Assembly: GCA_963814875.1 (NCBI GenBank)
Contig: CAWFFJ010000022.1
Span: 372,001-436,000 of the forward strand
DNA: 64,000 nt
Reading direction: 5' to 3'
DNA from: CAVSIS01 sp963814875
GTDB lineage: Bacteria > Acidobacteriota > Thermoanaerobaculia > Thermoanaerobaculales > Sulfomarinibacteraceae
Shown: positions 17,068 to 26,455 of the stretch, one piece after another
Numbering within the stretch: position 1 is the stretch's first letter
Layout of the letters: each line of letters begins with the position of its first letter
Position numbers and translations under genes: made by a program
Notes under the pieces: model-generated
Database searches by the model: none
What the model was told of the DNA's origin: nothing
The model's input: only the letters and a program-made list of their open reading frames with translations

Positions 17068-20000
17068 ATGCTCCGAACCGCGCTCGCTCGCATGTTGGTA
17101 CTCGCCTGCACCGTCGCGGTCTGCGGGTACCCGACCGCAACCTTGGCGCAGACCTACCTCGTCCACACCTACACCGGGAGGGAGGGGCTGCCCTCTCCGA
17201 ACGTCCGGGATCTCGCCTCGGCGCCCGACGGTGCGATGTGGTTCGCAACCCACGCAGGGCTCGCCCGCTACGATGGGCTGAACTGGCAGACGATCTCCGA
17301 GCCGGTGCTGCCGAGCCGACTGCTGACCGGGGTCCGCGTCGACTCGCACAACACAGTATGGGCCTCGACGACCCGAGTGGATGCGCCCCTGATCGTCGGT
17401 GAGGGCGGGTCGTGGCGGCTGCTGCCGTACCCGACCGGCGACCTCGACCCGGCCGAGATCGAGATCTCGCACCTCGCGTTGGCCGAGACCGGCGGAGGGT
17501 CTTTGGTCGGTGTCTCGCTGGGTCCCCAAGGGGTCCTGCTGTGGTGCAACGGCTGGCGCCGCCTCGAGCTCGGCCCGGACCTGCCCGGGACGGAGGTTCG
17601 GGATCTGGCCGCCGATGGTGATCGCCTTCTCGCCGTCACCGACACCGGCATCGTCGCGCTGACGGCGGCGACGGTGGAAGAACTCTCGGGCGTCCCGGCA
17701 CGCGACGCTGCGGGCACTTTCCTGGCAGCCTCGGTCACGTCGCCCTCGACCGTCTGGCTGCTGACGGAGCGCGGTCTGTGGCAAGTTCGCGGCGGCGCCA
17801 GCGAGAGAGTTGCGGACGTTCACGAGCTCGGGCTGCGTCCCGGCGACCGTCACCGCCTGCTCGCCGATCCACCGTACGCGGTCTACATCGGGTCCCTCGC
17901 CGGGCTGTGGCGGTTCGACCTCACAGCTCGCACCCTCGAGCCGCTCGCCTCCCGCAACGGGCTCCTGTCGGGGAGCGCGAGTGCGCTCGCGCTGGACCGC
18001 GACGGCGACATTTGGGTGGCGAGCGCCCGCGGCGCCTCGAAGCTGGTCTCGTTCCGTTTCGCCAACCTGAACCGGAGCAACGGGCTGGCCGAGGACGAGG
18101 TCTCGGCGATCTGCGAGCCGCGGCCGGGCGTTCTCCTGTTCGGACACCAGGGAGGACAGATCACGCGGCTCGAGCACGGGTCTTTCTCAATCCTGCGGCT
18201 GGCACCTCCTCATCTGGCCGAAGGCGGCCGCGGGTGCCGGATCATGGACCTCCACGTCGCCGACGACGGGAGGACATGGGTCGTCGCGGCCTGCCGCGGC
18301 GTGGGCGTCCTCGGACCCGGCGGCGTCGCCCGCTGGATCCACCCTGGCCCTCCGGCGCAGCCCGGCCTGACATCGGTCATCACCGATGGGAGCGGCCGCG
18401 TTTGGGTCGGGGGAGAGGACGGTCTTTTCGAGCTCCGTGGGGATCGCCTGCAGTCCGTCGCGTTTCCCGGCGGCACATCCTCGCTGGTGCGACGTCTGAG
18501 CAGGGGACCCGAAGGCACCGTGCTCGTGTCCACCCTCCTGCACGGTGTGCTCGTGCTTCGCGACAGACGCCTCGAGGCGCTGCAGGGCCCCGACAACCCT
18601 GCCCTGCGCAGCGTCTTCACGACCTTTGTCGATCGCTCCGGCCAGACCTGGGCGGGGACGGCCGGAGGCCTGCTCGAGGAGGCGGACGGTCGCTTTGACG
18701 TCCCTGTCCTTCCCGTCCTTCGGCTCGCCCGCCCGATCTTCCAAATTGCCGAAGGGGCCGACGGACACCTGTGGTTCGGCACCGACGACGGGGTCTACGA
18801 GTGGGACGGTTCGGCTCTCACTCACCACTCCACTACGGACGGCTTCGTCGGACGTGAGACCAACCGGGCGGCGACCCTGCTCGACAGCCGCGGGCGTCTC
18901 TGGCTGGGCGCCGACCTCGGCGTCTCCGAGGTCCGGCTGAGTGCCGGCAGAAGGGTCCCTGGCCCCCCGAGTCTTCGCCTCACCGAGCTCCTCGCGGACG
19001 AGCGCCGGCTCCCCCTCGACGGCTCGCTCGAGCTCGACCTCGACGCGCGCTCCCTGCGCTTCTCGTTCGCCGCGGTTTCTCTGGTCGACGAGCGGGCTCT
19101 CACCTTTCGCACCCGCCTGCTCGGACTCGAGAGCCGCTGGTCGGACCCGCTGCCCTGGTACGAACGCTCGGTGCGCTACGTTGGCCTCCGGCCAGGCCTA
19201 TACCGGCTCGAGGTGGAGGCATCCGTCGGCAACGGCACGCCTTCGGCCACCGTGACATCGCCACCCCTGTTCCTGCACGGGCCAATCTGGGCACGGTGGT
19301 GGTTCGTGCTGGTCCTCGCCGTCGTCACTACGGCCCTGATCTGGCTCGGCGTCAGCGCAGGCGTCCGTGCGCGCTACGCCTCCAGGCTGCAGGCCGAGGT
19401 CGATGCCCGGACACGCGCGCTCAGCGAGTCGGAGCAGCGCTACCGGAGGCTCTTCGACGAGAGCGAGCTCGGACACCTGTTGATGGATCCTGGAACCGGC
19501 TCGATCCTCGACGCCAACCGCGCAGCCGCGACGCTGGTCGGACTCGAGGAGGAGACCCTGGCCGGTGCGGACCTCCGCAGTCCGCAGCTCGCCTGGCTCC
19601 AGAAGGCAGTGGACGAGGTGTTCCGTTCCGGCGGGTCGGCGGGCACGCGGATCGTGGAGCTTTCCCGGGACCAATCGGAGGGTCCGAGGCGCCTCGAGAT
19701 CACCGCCTCTCCGGTCCAGGTTGAAGGTCGGCACTGTGTGCTGGTGTCCGTGCGTGACGTGACCTCACAGCTTCGGCTCGAGGAGGAACGAGAACGCGCC
19801 GCCCGCCTCGAGTCCCTCGGCGTGCTGGCCGGGGGCATCGCACATGACTTCAACAACATCCTCATGGCAGTTCTCGGCAATCTGTCCCTGCTGCGCTTGA
19901 GGAGAGGCCTGCCGGAGGATCTCGAGCCATCGGTCGAAGCTTCAATCGCTGCCATTCGACGGGCGAAAGGCCTCACCGACAAGCTCTTGACATTTGCCAA

Positions 20001-20919
20001 GGGTGGCACACCGCAACGGCGGGCGACCGATCTGGCCCTGCTGGTCCGGGACACGGTCGACCTCGTCTTTTCCGGCTCGAGCTGCCGCTGCACCGTCCAC
20101 CTGCAGCCCGGCCTGTGGCCGGCGTTCGTCGATGACAACCAGCTCAGCCAGGTCCTCAACAATGTTCTCATCAATGCGGTCCAGGCGATGTCCGAGGGGG
20201 GCACGGCGACCGTCGTCGCCGACAACGTCGAGCTCCCTCCCGACAAGCACCATCGGCTCGCGTCCGGACCCTACGTCGAGCTCCGGATCGCGGACACCGG
20301 AACCGGCATCGCGCCGCAGCACATGGACCGTGTGTTCGACCCCTACTTCACAACCAAGCCGGCTGGCAGCGGTCTCGGTCTCGCCGCAGCTCGCTCGATC
20401 CTGGTCGCCCATGGAGGGTGGATTGAGATCGAGAGCGCCCTCGAGGCCGGAACGATCGTCACGCTGTGGCTGCCCGCCCGCCCCGGCGCGACGATCGAGA
20501 GAAAGAACGCCAGCGAATCGCACCCGAAGGGCGCCGGTCGGGTTCTGGTCATGGACGACGACCCGGCCCTCCAGTCCCTGTACAGCCAGGTGCTCGTCGA
20601 GCTGGGCTACGAGCCTACGGTCACGGCGGACGGCCACGCCGCTGTCGAGGCCTACCTTGCCGCCATACGCCTCCGGCGCCCGTTCGGCGCGGTGTTGCTC
20701 GACCTGACGGTGCCGGGCGGAATGGGCGGCAGCGAGACGCTCGAGGCCCTGCGTCAAATCGACCCCTCGGTGCGCGCGATCGTTGCGAGCGGCTACTCGG
20801 CCGAGTCCGGATTGGGGAGCTACCTCGAGCTGGGTTTCTGCGCCGCGCTGCAGAAGCCGTTCACGTTGGGCGACCTCGCCAGCGCGCTGCAGGAGGCCCT
20901 CTCCACCGAGATACACTGA
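17068..20919 (+). CDS. Hybrid sensor histidine kinase with two-component-type propeller sensor
   Basis: This 1283-residue one-protein signalling system of the hybrid two-component type carries a signal peptide (residues 1-28). Tandem periplasmic propeller repeats occupy about 30-650; blades read like GAMWFATHAGLARYDG, GDIWVASARGASKL and GHLWFGTDDGVYEWDG. Then come a Y_Y_Y-like beta domain (about 665-735), one membrane helix (about 742-762), PAS (about 785-900), HisKA with phospho-acceptor H926 in GGIAHDFNNIL, HATPase with DTGTGIAP and GSGLGLAA, and a C-terminal receiver with D1212 and K1263. The propeller faces outside the inner membrane and probably senses a carbohydrate or other extracytoplasmic ligand (family inference). 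It has no DNA-binding domain, so an unlinked regulator is expected. ATG 17068 is chosen because it starts the signal peptide. Confidence 0.92.
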   Translation: MLRTALARMLVLACTVAVCGYPTATLAQTYLVHTYTGREGLPSPNVRDLASAPDGAMWFATHAGLARYDGLNWQTISEPVLPSRLLTGVRVDSHNTVWASTTRVDAPLIVGEGGSWRLLPYPTGDLDPAEIEISHLALAETGGGSLVGVSLGPQGVLLWCNGWRRLELGPDLPGTEVRDLAADGDRLLAVTDTGIVALTAATVEELSGVPARDAAGTFLAASVTSPSTVWLLTERGLWQVRGGASERVADVHELGLRPGDRHRLLADPPYAVYIGSLAGLWRFDLTARTLEPLASRNGLLSGSASALALDRDGDIWVASARGASKLVSFRFANLNRSNGLAEDEVSAICEPRPGVLLFGHQGGQITRLEHGSFSILRLAPPHLAEGGRGCRIMDLHVADDGRTWVVAACRGVGVLGPGGVARWIHPGPPAQPGLTSVITDGSGRVWVGGEDGLFELRGDRLQSVAFPGGTSSLVRRLSRGPEGTVLVSTLLHGVLVLRDRRLEALQGPDNPALRSVFTTFVDRSGQTWAGTAGGLLEEADGRFDVPVLPVLRLARPIFQIAEGADGHLWFGTDDGVYEWDGSALTHHSTTDGFVGRETNRAATLLDSRGRLWLGADLGVSEVRLSAGRRVPGPPSLRLTELLADERRLPLDGSLELDLDARSLRFSFAAVSLVDERALTFRTRLLGLESRWSDPLPWYERSVRYVGLRPGLYRLEVEASVGNGTPSATVTSPPLFLHGPIWARWWFVLVLAVVTTALIWLGVSAGVRARYASRLQAEVDARTRALSESEQRYRRLFDESELGHLLMDPGTGSILDANRAAATLVGLEEETLAGADLRSPQLAWLQKAVDEVFRSGGSAGTRIVELSRDQSEGPRRLEITASPVQVEGRHCVLVSVRDVTSQLRLEEERERAARLESLGVLAGGIAHDFNNILMAVLGNLSLLRLRRGLPEDLEPSVEASIAAIRRAKGLTDKLLTFAKGGTPQRRATDLALLVRDTVDLVFSGSSCRCTVHLQPGLWPAFVDDNQLSQVLNNVLINAVQAMSEGGTATVVADNVELPPDKHHRLASGPYVELRIADTGTGIAPQHMDRVFDPYFTTKPAGSGLGLAAARSILVAHGGWIEIESALEAGTIVTLWLPARPGATIERKNASESHPKGAGRVLVMDDDPALQSLYSQVLVELGYEPTVTADGHAAVEAYLAAIRLRRPFGAVLLDLTVPGGMGGSETLEALRQIDPSVRAIVASGYSAESGLGSYLELGFCAALQKPFTLGDLASALQEALSTEIH

Positions 20920-20975
20920 GTACAGCACTGCCGGCCCCGGACCGAGATCGAGCGGGAGCGGCACAGGAGGCAAAG

Positions 20976-21332
20976 ATGCGTCGTCAGTGGATGCTGGGTT
21001 GGATGATCGCGACGGGCCTCGCACTCGCCGCGCTCGCGAGCGCCGCCGAGCGTAACTACGCGCGCCCGATGGAGACGGTGTGGGACGACGCGGTCAAGGC
21101 CGCACGGGATGCCGAGCTCGTGGTCGTCAACTCGGATCGCGACAGCCACTTGCTCATGCTCCGGACCAAGGCGTGGTACTCGTCGAAGAAGGGGCTGCAG
21201 ATCCGGGTCGCGCTGTCCGGGAGTGACGGCGCCGTCGTCGTGCACGCCGAGGCGGTCGATCCCGAAACCGCCGAGAGGCTCTCCAAGCCGATCACGAAGT
21301 ACCTCGAGGCGCTCGACACCCGCCTGAACTGA
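20976..21332 (+). CDS. Small exported protein, unknown
   Basis: This protein has 118 residues. A signal peptide covers residues 1-24 (MLGWMIATGLALAALASAAE). The mature part begins NYARPMETVWDDAVKAARDAELVVVNSDRDSHLLMLR and looks like one mixed alpha/beta domain. The pattern of a helix containing VWDDAVKA and then two strands resembles periplasmic proteins of the DUF4410/LptE-like kind, but I do not assign it. AGGAGG lies five bases before the ATG. It follows the hybrid sensor by 56 bases on the same strand, so the two may be co-transcribed and it could be the sensor's partner. Confidence 0.72.
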   Translation: MRRQWMLGWMIATGLALAALASAAERNYARPMETVWDDAVKAARDAELVVVNSDRDSHLLMLRTKAWYSSKKGLQIRVALSGSDGAVVVHAEAVDPETAERLSKPITKYLEALDTRLN

Positions 21333-21347
21333 CCGCGCGTCCCGCCG

Positions 21348-22139
21348 TCACGGCGCCGTGTGGAAGGTGAAGACCAGCACCAGAAGGCGCACGCTGACTA
21401 CGGCCAGGGCCACGGCCAGGGCGCGGATGATCACCCGTCCGTTCACCTTGGTCGAGGCCCGGGCGCCGATCTGAGCACCGACCAAGACCCCGGCAGCCAG
21501 CGCCAACGTCCGGTGCACGCCGTGGTGGAAGGTACCGGTGGCGATGTGCACGATGGTGCCAACCAGCGCGGTGATGGCGAGGATGAAGTGCGAGGTCGCC
21601 GTCGCGACGTGGACCGGAAAACCGAGGATTCCCGCCAGCGCCGGCACGTGGATGATCCCGCCGCCGATGCCGAGAAAGCTGGACAGGAACCCGACCCCGA
21701 CGCTAATCACGATGCCGATGACGAGCCCGCGCCGGTCGAGGTGAATGCTCTCGTCATGCACGGCAGGGCCCGCCGGCGGCGCCTTGACGAAGACCAGCGC
21801 GGAGATGCCCAGCAGCATCACCGCGAAGATCAGGTCGAACAGCCAGCGCGACACGTAGTAGGTGCTCAACGCTCCGACCACCGAGCCCGGGACCGCCGCT
21901 GCAGCGAAGATCAGACCGTACTTGTAGTTGATGCGGCCCATGCGACCATAGGCGACCGAGCCCGAGGTGGCGTTGGCAAGCGTCACCGCGAGCGAGATGC
22001 TGGTGATGGTATCGGCGCTCTCGTGTGGGTACAGCAGCAGCAGCACCGGGGCGAGGATGAAGCCCCCCCCAGCACCGATCAGCGTCCCGAAGACCCCGAC
22101 CAGGGCTCCAAACGTGATCAACCCGAAATAGTGCTCCAT
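21348..22139 (-). CDS. TauE/SafE family sulfite/organosulfur permease
   Basis: This 263-residue membrane protein has about eight predicted helices in two repeats, as in the TauE/SafE (formerly DUF81) family, which exports sulfite, sulfoacetate or related anions. The first helix carries FGALVGVFGTLIGAGGGFILAPVLLL and the second repeat GVGFLSSFLGIGGGIIHVPAL; the paired GAGGG/GIGGG motifs are the family hallmark. A hydrophilic loop after residue 130 (PPAGPAVHDESIHLDRR) separates the halves. ATG at 22139 with AAGGGA upstream. It lies 67 bases beyond the efflux operon on the same strand and could be read through from it. Confidence 0.92.
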   Translation of the reverse strand: MEHYFGLITFGALVGVFGTLIGAGGGFILAPVLLLLYPHESADTITSISLAVTLANATSGSVAYGRMGRINYKYGLIFAAAAVPGSVVGALSTYYVSRWLFDLIFAVMLLGISALVFVKAPPAGPAVHDESIHLDRRGLVIGIVISVGVGFLSSFLGIGGGIIHVPALAGILGFPVHVATATSHFILAITALVGTIVHIATGTFHHGVHRTLALAAGVLVGAQIGARASTKVNGRVIIRALAVALAVVSVRLLVLVFTFHTAP

Positions 22140-22206
22140 CGCGATCCCTTCTTAACCGACCGCCCCGACGGTACGGGCGCAACGCTGGGTCAGGTCGGAT
22201 CTCTGT

Positions 22207-23778
22207 CTACTCTCCCACCACCACCGGCCCACCCGGCGCCTCGCGCGGGCGCCGCATCACGAGCACCAGGGGAATGATGACCAGGAACAGGATACCGAGC
22301 ACGTGGAAGGCGTCGAGGAACGCCAACTCTGCGGCCTGCCGCTGGACCATCCCCCAGAGGACACCGATGGCCTTGTGAGCCGCCGTGACCGGATCCTCGC
22401 CGGCGGCGCGAAACTGAGCTTCGAGGCGTTCGAGCGCGGCCCGACCGATCGGATCGTAAACGCTGACGTGCTCGCCGAGGCGTCCAATGTGGAGTTGACG
22501 CTGGCGTACCAGGAAGGTCTGGATCAGAGCGATACCCATGCTCCCACCGATGTTGCGCATCAGGTTGAACTGGCTGGTCGCGTTTCCCATCTCCTCCTTC
22601 GGAATGGGGTCCATGGTGATTGTCGTCAGCGGCACGAACAGCATGCCGAGCGAGATGCCCTGGATGAACTGGGGCCAGAACAGGTCCCAGTAGCCCGCAC
22701 TCAGGTTCAACCGCGAGAGCCAGAACTGTGACAGCGCACCAACCAGGAACCCACCGACCAGCATCTTCCTGGCGTCGATCCGGCCGACCAGCAGCCCGAC
22801 CACAGGCATGGCGAGGAAGGAGCCCATCCCCCGCGGCGCCATGGCGATCCCCGCCTGGTAGGGCGGATAGCCCATGACGGTCTGGAGCATGATCGGCATC
22901 AGGATCAGGTTGCCGTAGAGGACGAACCCGACCAGAGTGATGAGCAGGACGCCCGTCGCATAGGTGCGCTCGCGGAAGATGCGCAGATCGACCACCGGAT
23001 GGCGGATCGTGAGCTCGCGGACGACGAGGACGGTGAGCGCGATGACGGCGGTCAGTAGCAGAGCCGAGATGAAGCGTGAGGCGAACCAGTCTAACTCCTG
23101 GCCGCGGTCGAGGCCCACCTGCAGCGCGCCGATCCCGACCGTGAGCAGCCCGATGCCCCAGTAGTCAATACGCGCGGAGCCACGGCGGATGTACGGCGGG
23201 TCGTGAATGAACAGCCACGTCATCACCACCGCCACCACGCCGACCGGGATGTTGATGTAGAACACCCAGCGCCACGACCAGTTGTCGGTCAACCACCCGC
23301 CGAGAACGGGTCCCAGGATGGGCGCTACGACGATCCCGAGCCCCCAGAAGCCCATCGCCTTGCCGCGCTCGTGGGGTGGAAACGCCTCGAGCAGGACCGC
23401 CTGCGAGAGCGGCTGCATCACGCCTCCGGTCAGACCCTGGATCACCCGCCACACGATCAGCACCGACAGCGAGGGCGACAGCCCGCACAGGAACGACGCG
23501 GCCGTGAACCCGACCACCGATCCGATCAGCAGCCGCTTGCGGCCCAGCATATTGGCCAGCCACCCGGTGATCGGCAGGATGACGGCATTGGCGGCGAGAT
23601 ACGTGGTGAGCGCCCAGGTCGACTCCTCCACGGTCGATGACAGGCTGCCGGCGATGTGGGGCAGCGAGACGTTCACCACCGTGGTGTCGAGAACCACCAT
23701 GAAGGTGCCGGCCATCACCGAGATGGCGATCAGCCAGCGGTTGACCTCCGGCGGCGCGGGGCGACCCGGCTCGGCCAT
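22207..23778 (-). CDS. DHA2-family drug efflux MFS transporter (EmrB/QacA type)
   Basis: This 523-residue inner-membrane proton antiporter of the 14-helix DHA2 group is the pump of a tripartite efflux system. Seen are the helix-1 motif MVVLDTTVVNVSLPHI, the loop motif NMLGRKRLLIGSV (motif A type), VIQGLTGGVMQPLSQAVLLEAFPP (motif C region), GPVLGGWLTDNWSWRWVFYINIP, and a C-terminal helix before the Arg-rich tail. It starts two bases after the membrane-fusion gene ends. Together with that gene and the TolC-like gene it should expel hydrophobic compounds directly across both membranes. The TetR gene at the operon front is the likely regulator. Confidence 0.95.
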   Translation of the reverse strand: MAEPGRPAPPEVNRWLIAISVMAGTFMVVLDTTVVNVSLPHIAGSLSSTVEESTWALTTYLAANAVILPITGWLANMLGRKRLLIGSVVGFTAASFLCGLSPSLSVLIVWRVIQGLTGGVMQPLSQAVLLEAFPPHERGKAMGFWGLGIVVAPILGPVLGGWLTDNWSWRWVFYINIPVGVVAVVMTWLFIHDPPYIRRGSARIDYWGIGLLTVGIGALQVGLDRGQELDWFASRFISALLLTAVIALTVLVVRELTIRHPVVDLRIFRERTYATGVLLITLVGFVLYGNLILMPIMLQTVMGYPPYQAGIAMAPRGMGSFLAMPVVGLLVGRIDARKMLVGGFLVGALSQFWLSRLNLSAGYWDLFWPQFIQGISLGMLFVPLTTITMDPIPKEEMGNATSQFNLMRNIGGSMGIALIQTFLVRQRQLHIGRLGEHVSVYDPIGRAALERLEAQFRAAGEDPVTAAHKAIGVLWGMVQRQAAELAFLDAFHVLGILFLVIIPLVLVMRRPREAPGGPVVVGE

Positions 23779-23780
23779 GG

Positions 23781-25046
23781 TCAGCGGATCGTCACGGTGG
23801 GAACCACCGACATGCCCGGGCGCAGGCGGTGTTCTGGGTCCTGCCCCACCTCGAGCGCGATCTTCACCGGCAGCCGCTGAACGACCTTGACGTAGTTGCC
23901 GGAGGCATTCTCGGGGGGCAGCAGGCTGAATCGCGCACCCGTCGCAGCGGAGATGCTGTCGACGTGGCCCCGGAGCGTCTGCCCGGTGGCGTCGACGTCA
24001 ATCGTGACCGGCTGCCCGGGGCGCATGTGCTCGAGCTGGGTCTCCTTGAAGTTCGCGGTCACCCACACGTCGTCCAGGTCGACCAGCGCTGCGAGCGGTT
24101 GTCCGGCCTGCACGATCTGCCCGATCTCGACGTTTCGGGCGCTGACGACCCCGGAGGTCGGCGCCGCGATGGTCGTGTACTGGAGGTCGAGCCGAACCCG
24201 CTCGACCGCCGCCTTGGCCTGCGCGACGCGGGCCTCGGCCGCACGGACCTCGGCCTCGGTGACCGCGACCTGGTCGGGCGCAGTCCGGGCGGCGCGCAGC
24301 CCGGCCTGGGCCGTGTCGACCGCGGCCAGCGCCTGATCGCGGGCGTGCCCCGATGCGACCACGCTGGCTCTCGCGGCGTCGGCTGCGGCCCGCGCAGCGG
24401 CTGCGACCGCGGCGGCGTTATCGTAGTGCTGGCGAGAGATCTCGTCCTTTGCGACCAGGTCCTCGAGCCGAGCGAGGTCTCCCTCTGCGCGTTCGGCGTT
24501 CGCCTCAGCCTCCCGGAGCTTGGCTCGAGCCGCTTCCAGCCCCGCCTCAGCCCCTGCAGCGGCGGCTCGCGCTGAGGCCATGCCCGCGTCGGCACGCTCG
24601 GACCCGCTCGCGGTCGTCTCCCGCGTGATCGGTACGCCGGCGCGCGCAGCGGCGAGCGCTGCCTCCGCGGCGGCGAGGTCTGCCTGGGCCCTCTGGAGCG
24701 CGACTTCGTGGTCGGCCGGGTCCAGCCGCACCAGGACCTGTCCCGCCTCCACCCGCTCGTTGTCGGAGAAGGCCAGCTCAATGACGGTGCCGCCGATCCT
24801 CGCCGCGATCGGCGTGATCGTGCCGTCGATCTGGGCGTCGTCGGTGGTCTCGCGGCCGTGCAGCTCGAACCACGCCACCACACCTCCGACCACGAGCACA
24901 ACGCCGAGCAGCAGCAGGGCGCGCCGAAGCTTGGGCCGTGAGCGCAGAGCGGCCAGCGCGCCGCTGCCGCCGTTCCCCGGCCCGCTGCTCGGATCGGAAA
25001 TCTCGTGGATCGGGCGGTCGCCCTGTGATCGTGGTCCGGTGCTCAC
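23781..25046 (-). CDS. HlyD/EmrA family periplasmic adaptor
   Basis: This 421-residue membrane-fusion protein links the EmrB-like pump to the TolC-like channel. The cytoplasmic tail is followed by a single helix (LLLLGVVLVVGGVVAWF, about residues 45-61), then HGRETTDDAQIDGTITPIAARIGG, the usual EmrA start of the lipoyl domain. A very long Ala/Arg/Glu-rich helical hairpin follows (about 110-260) and the second half of the lipoyl domain and beta-barrel (TTIAAPTSGVVSARNVEIGQ, VTANFKETQLEHMRPGQPV). GTG at 25046 overlaps the stop of the TolC gene (GTGA), indicating translational coupling. Confidence 0.95.
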   Translation of the reverse strand: MSTGPRSQGDRPIHEISDPSSGPGNGGSGALAALRSRPKLRRALLLLGVVLVVGGVVAWFELHGRETTDDAQIDGTITPIAARIGGTVIELAFSDNERVEAGQVLVRLDPADHEVALQRAQADLAAAEAALAAARAGVPITRETTASGSERADAGMASARAAAAGAEAGLEAARAKLREAEANAERAEGDLARLEDLVAKDEISRQHYDNAAAVAAAARAAADAARASVVASGHARDQALAAVDTAQAGLRAARTAPDQVAVTEAEVRAAEARVAQAKAAVERVRLDLQYTTIAAPTSGVVSARNVEIGQIVQAGQPLAALVDLDDVWVTANFKETQLEHMRPGQPVTIDVDATGQTLRGHVDSISAATGARFSLLPPENASGNYVKVVQRLPVKIALEVGQDPEHRLRPGMSVVPTVTIR

Positions 25047-26455
25047 TGCGTGCCTCCCATGACGTCATTGAGGTCTTCTGCGGCAACCCCGAGGGCGCGG
25101 GCCAGGGCCACCTTCGCCCGGTTGAAGGCGAGCAGGCTGGCGATCGCGTTGTCGTGGGCGGTCGCCACCGCTTGCTGAGCCTGGACCACCTCGACGCCGG
25201 TCGAGACGCCGGCGGCGAACCGGTCGCGGGTCTGCTCGAGCTGTGCGTCCGCGACGCTGGCCGCGCCCTCGGCCACCTTGACCCGCGCGTCCGATGCCTC
25301 GAGATCGAGCAGCGCAGTGCGCACCTCGAGCTCGACCCGCTCACGCAGATCGTCGCGGATCGCCTCCCGCTCGGCGAGCCGAGCCGTCGCCTGCTCGACC
25401 CGGCCACGCACGGCCCCTCCCGTGAACAGAGGCACCCTGACCAGTGCGGCAATCGTGAAGGTGGTCTCGGCGCTGCTCGGCGCAGGTCCGATCCGGCCGA
25501 CGTCGCCGTGGAGGGCGAGCGACGGCAGACCCTCGCCACGAGCCGCCCGGAGGCCCTCGCTCGCCGCCTCTACCGCCGCCTCGGCGCTCTGGAGATCCGC
25601 ACGCTTGGCGTCGGCACGCGCCAGCGCGGCGTCAAGCAACGGGATCTGAGCCGGCTGGTAGACGGGCCGATCAACCAGCTCGAGCGGCCGGCCCAGCGGT
25701 ACGCCGATCGCCCGGGCCAGAGCGAGCTTCCGCGTTGCCGCTTCGTTCTCGGCCACGATCAGGCGTTGCTGCTCGGTGGCCAGCTGAACCTCCGCGCGCA
25801 GCACGTCGACCCGAGCCACGAGGCCCGAGGCCTTCATGTCCCGAGCCTGACGCGCAAGGCTCTCGGCACTGGAGACCTCGGAGCCCACCGCGACCACCCT
25901 CGCCTCGGCCGCCACCGCCTCGAGGTAGAGCGAGCTCACGCCGAGGACGACCTCGTCGCGGACATCGTCGGCGGTGGCACGGGCCGCCGTCGCGGTGGCC
26001 TGCGCCGACCTCGCGCCGGCATTGACGACCCTGTCGAGCAGCGGCATCGAGCTCGAGATCCTGGCGTCGAAGACGTTGAACGGACCGATCAGCGGCGACT
26101 CGCCGGGGGCGACCGGCAAACCGTAGGCCTCGAGGTTGATCTTGGTGCGCGCCTCGCTCGCCTCCACGGCGAGGTCCGGCAACCGCCTTGCCCGCGCCGC
26201 CCGCGCGGCCCCGGCCGCGCCTTCGGCCCCGCTCTCGGCGAGCAGCGAGGCGAGGTTGTGCGCGAGGCCGCGTGTCACCGCGTCGACCAGCGACAGTCGC
26301 AGAGGCTCGGCGTCGAGAGACGCCGCAGCGGACGGTGAGGGGGCCGCGGTCGACACAGCTACGGTGTCGACCGGAACGCGGGACTCGGCTGCGGCAACGA
26401 CGGTCGCGCATGCGAGGGCGACGGCGGTCGCACGCGAGATCAGTAGTGTTCTCAT
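25043..26455 (-). CDS. TolC family outer-membrane efflux channel
   Basis: This 470-residue protein has a signal peptide (SRATAVALACATVVAAAESR). Two repeats of the outer-membrane efflux protein fold are seen: a first set of long helices around LSLVDAVTRGLAHNLASLLAESGAEGA and a second beginning PLFTGGAVRGRVEQATARLAEREA, with RDRFAAGVSTGVEVVQAQQAVA near the end, a classic TolC repeat motif. It forms the trimeric outer-membrane exit duct. The ATG at 26455 overlaps the TetR stop (ATGA), so translation of the two is coupled. This start also begins the signal peptide; an upstream in-frame start at 26476 would overlap TetR further. Confidence 0.94.
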   Translation of the reverse strand: MRTLLISRATAVALACATVVAAAESRVPVDTVAVSTAAPSPSAAASLDAEPLRLSLVDAVTRGLAHNLASLLAESGAEGAAGAARAARARRLPDLAVEASEARTKINLEAYGLPVAPGESPLIGPFNVFDARISSSMPLLDRVVNAGARSAQATATAARATADDVRDEVVLGVSSLYLEAVAAEARVVAVGSEVSSAESLARQARDMKASGLVARVDVLRAEVQLATEQQRLIVAENEAATRKLALARAIGVPLGRPLELVDRPVYQPAQIPLLDAALARADAKRADLQSAEAAVEAASEGLRAARGEGLPSLALHGDVGRIGPAPSSAETTFTIAALVRVPLFTGGAVRGRVEQATARLAEREAIRDDLRERVELEVRTALLDLEASDARVKVAEGAASVADAQLEQTRDRFAAGVSTGVEVVQAQQAVATAHDNAIASLLAFNRAKVALARALGVAAEDLNDVMGGTQ

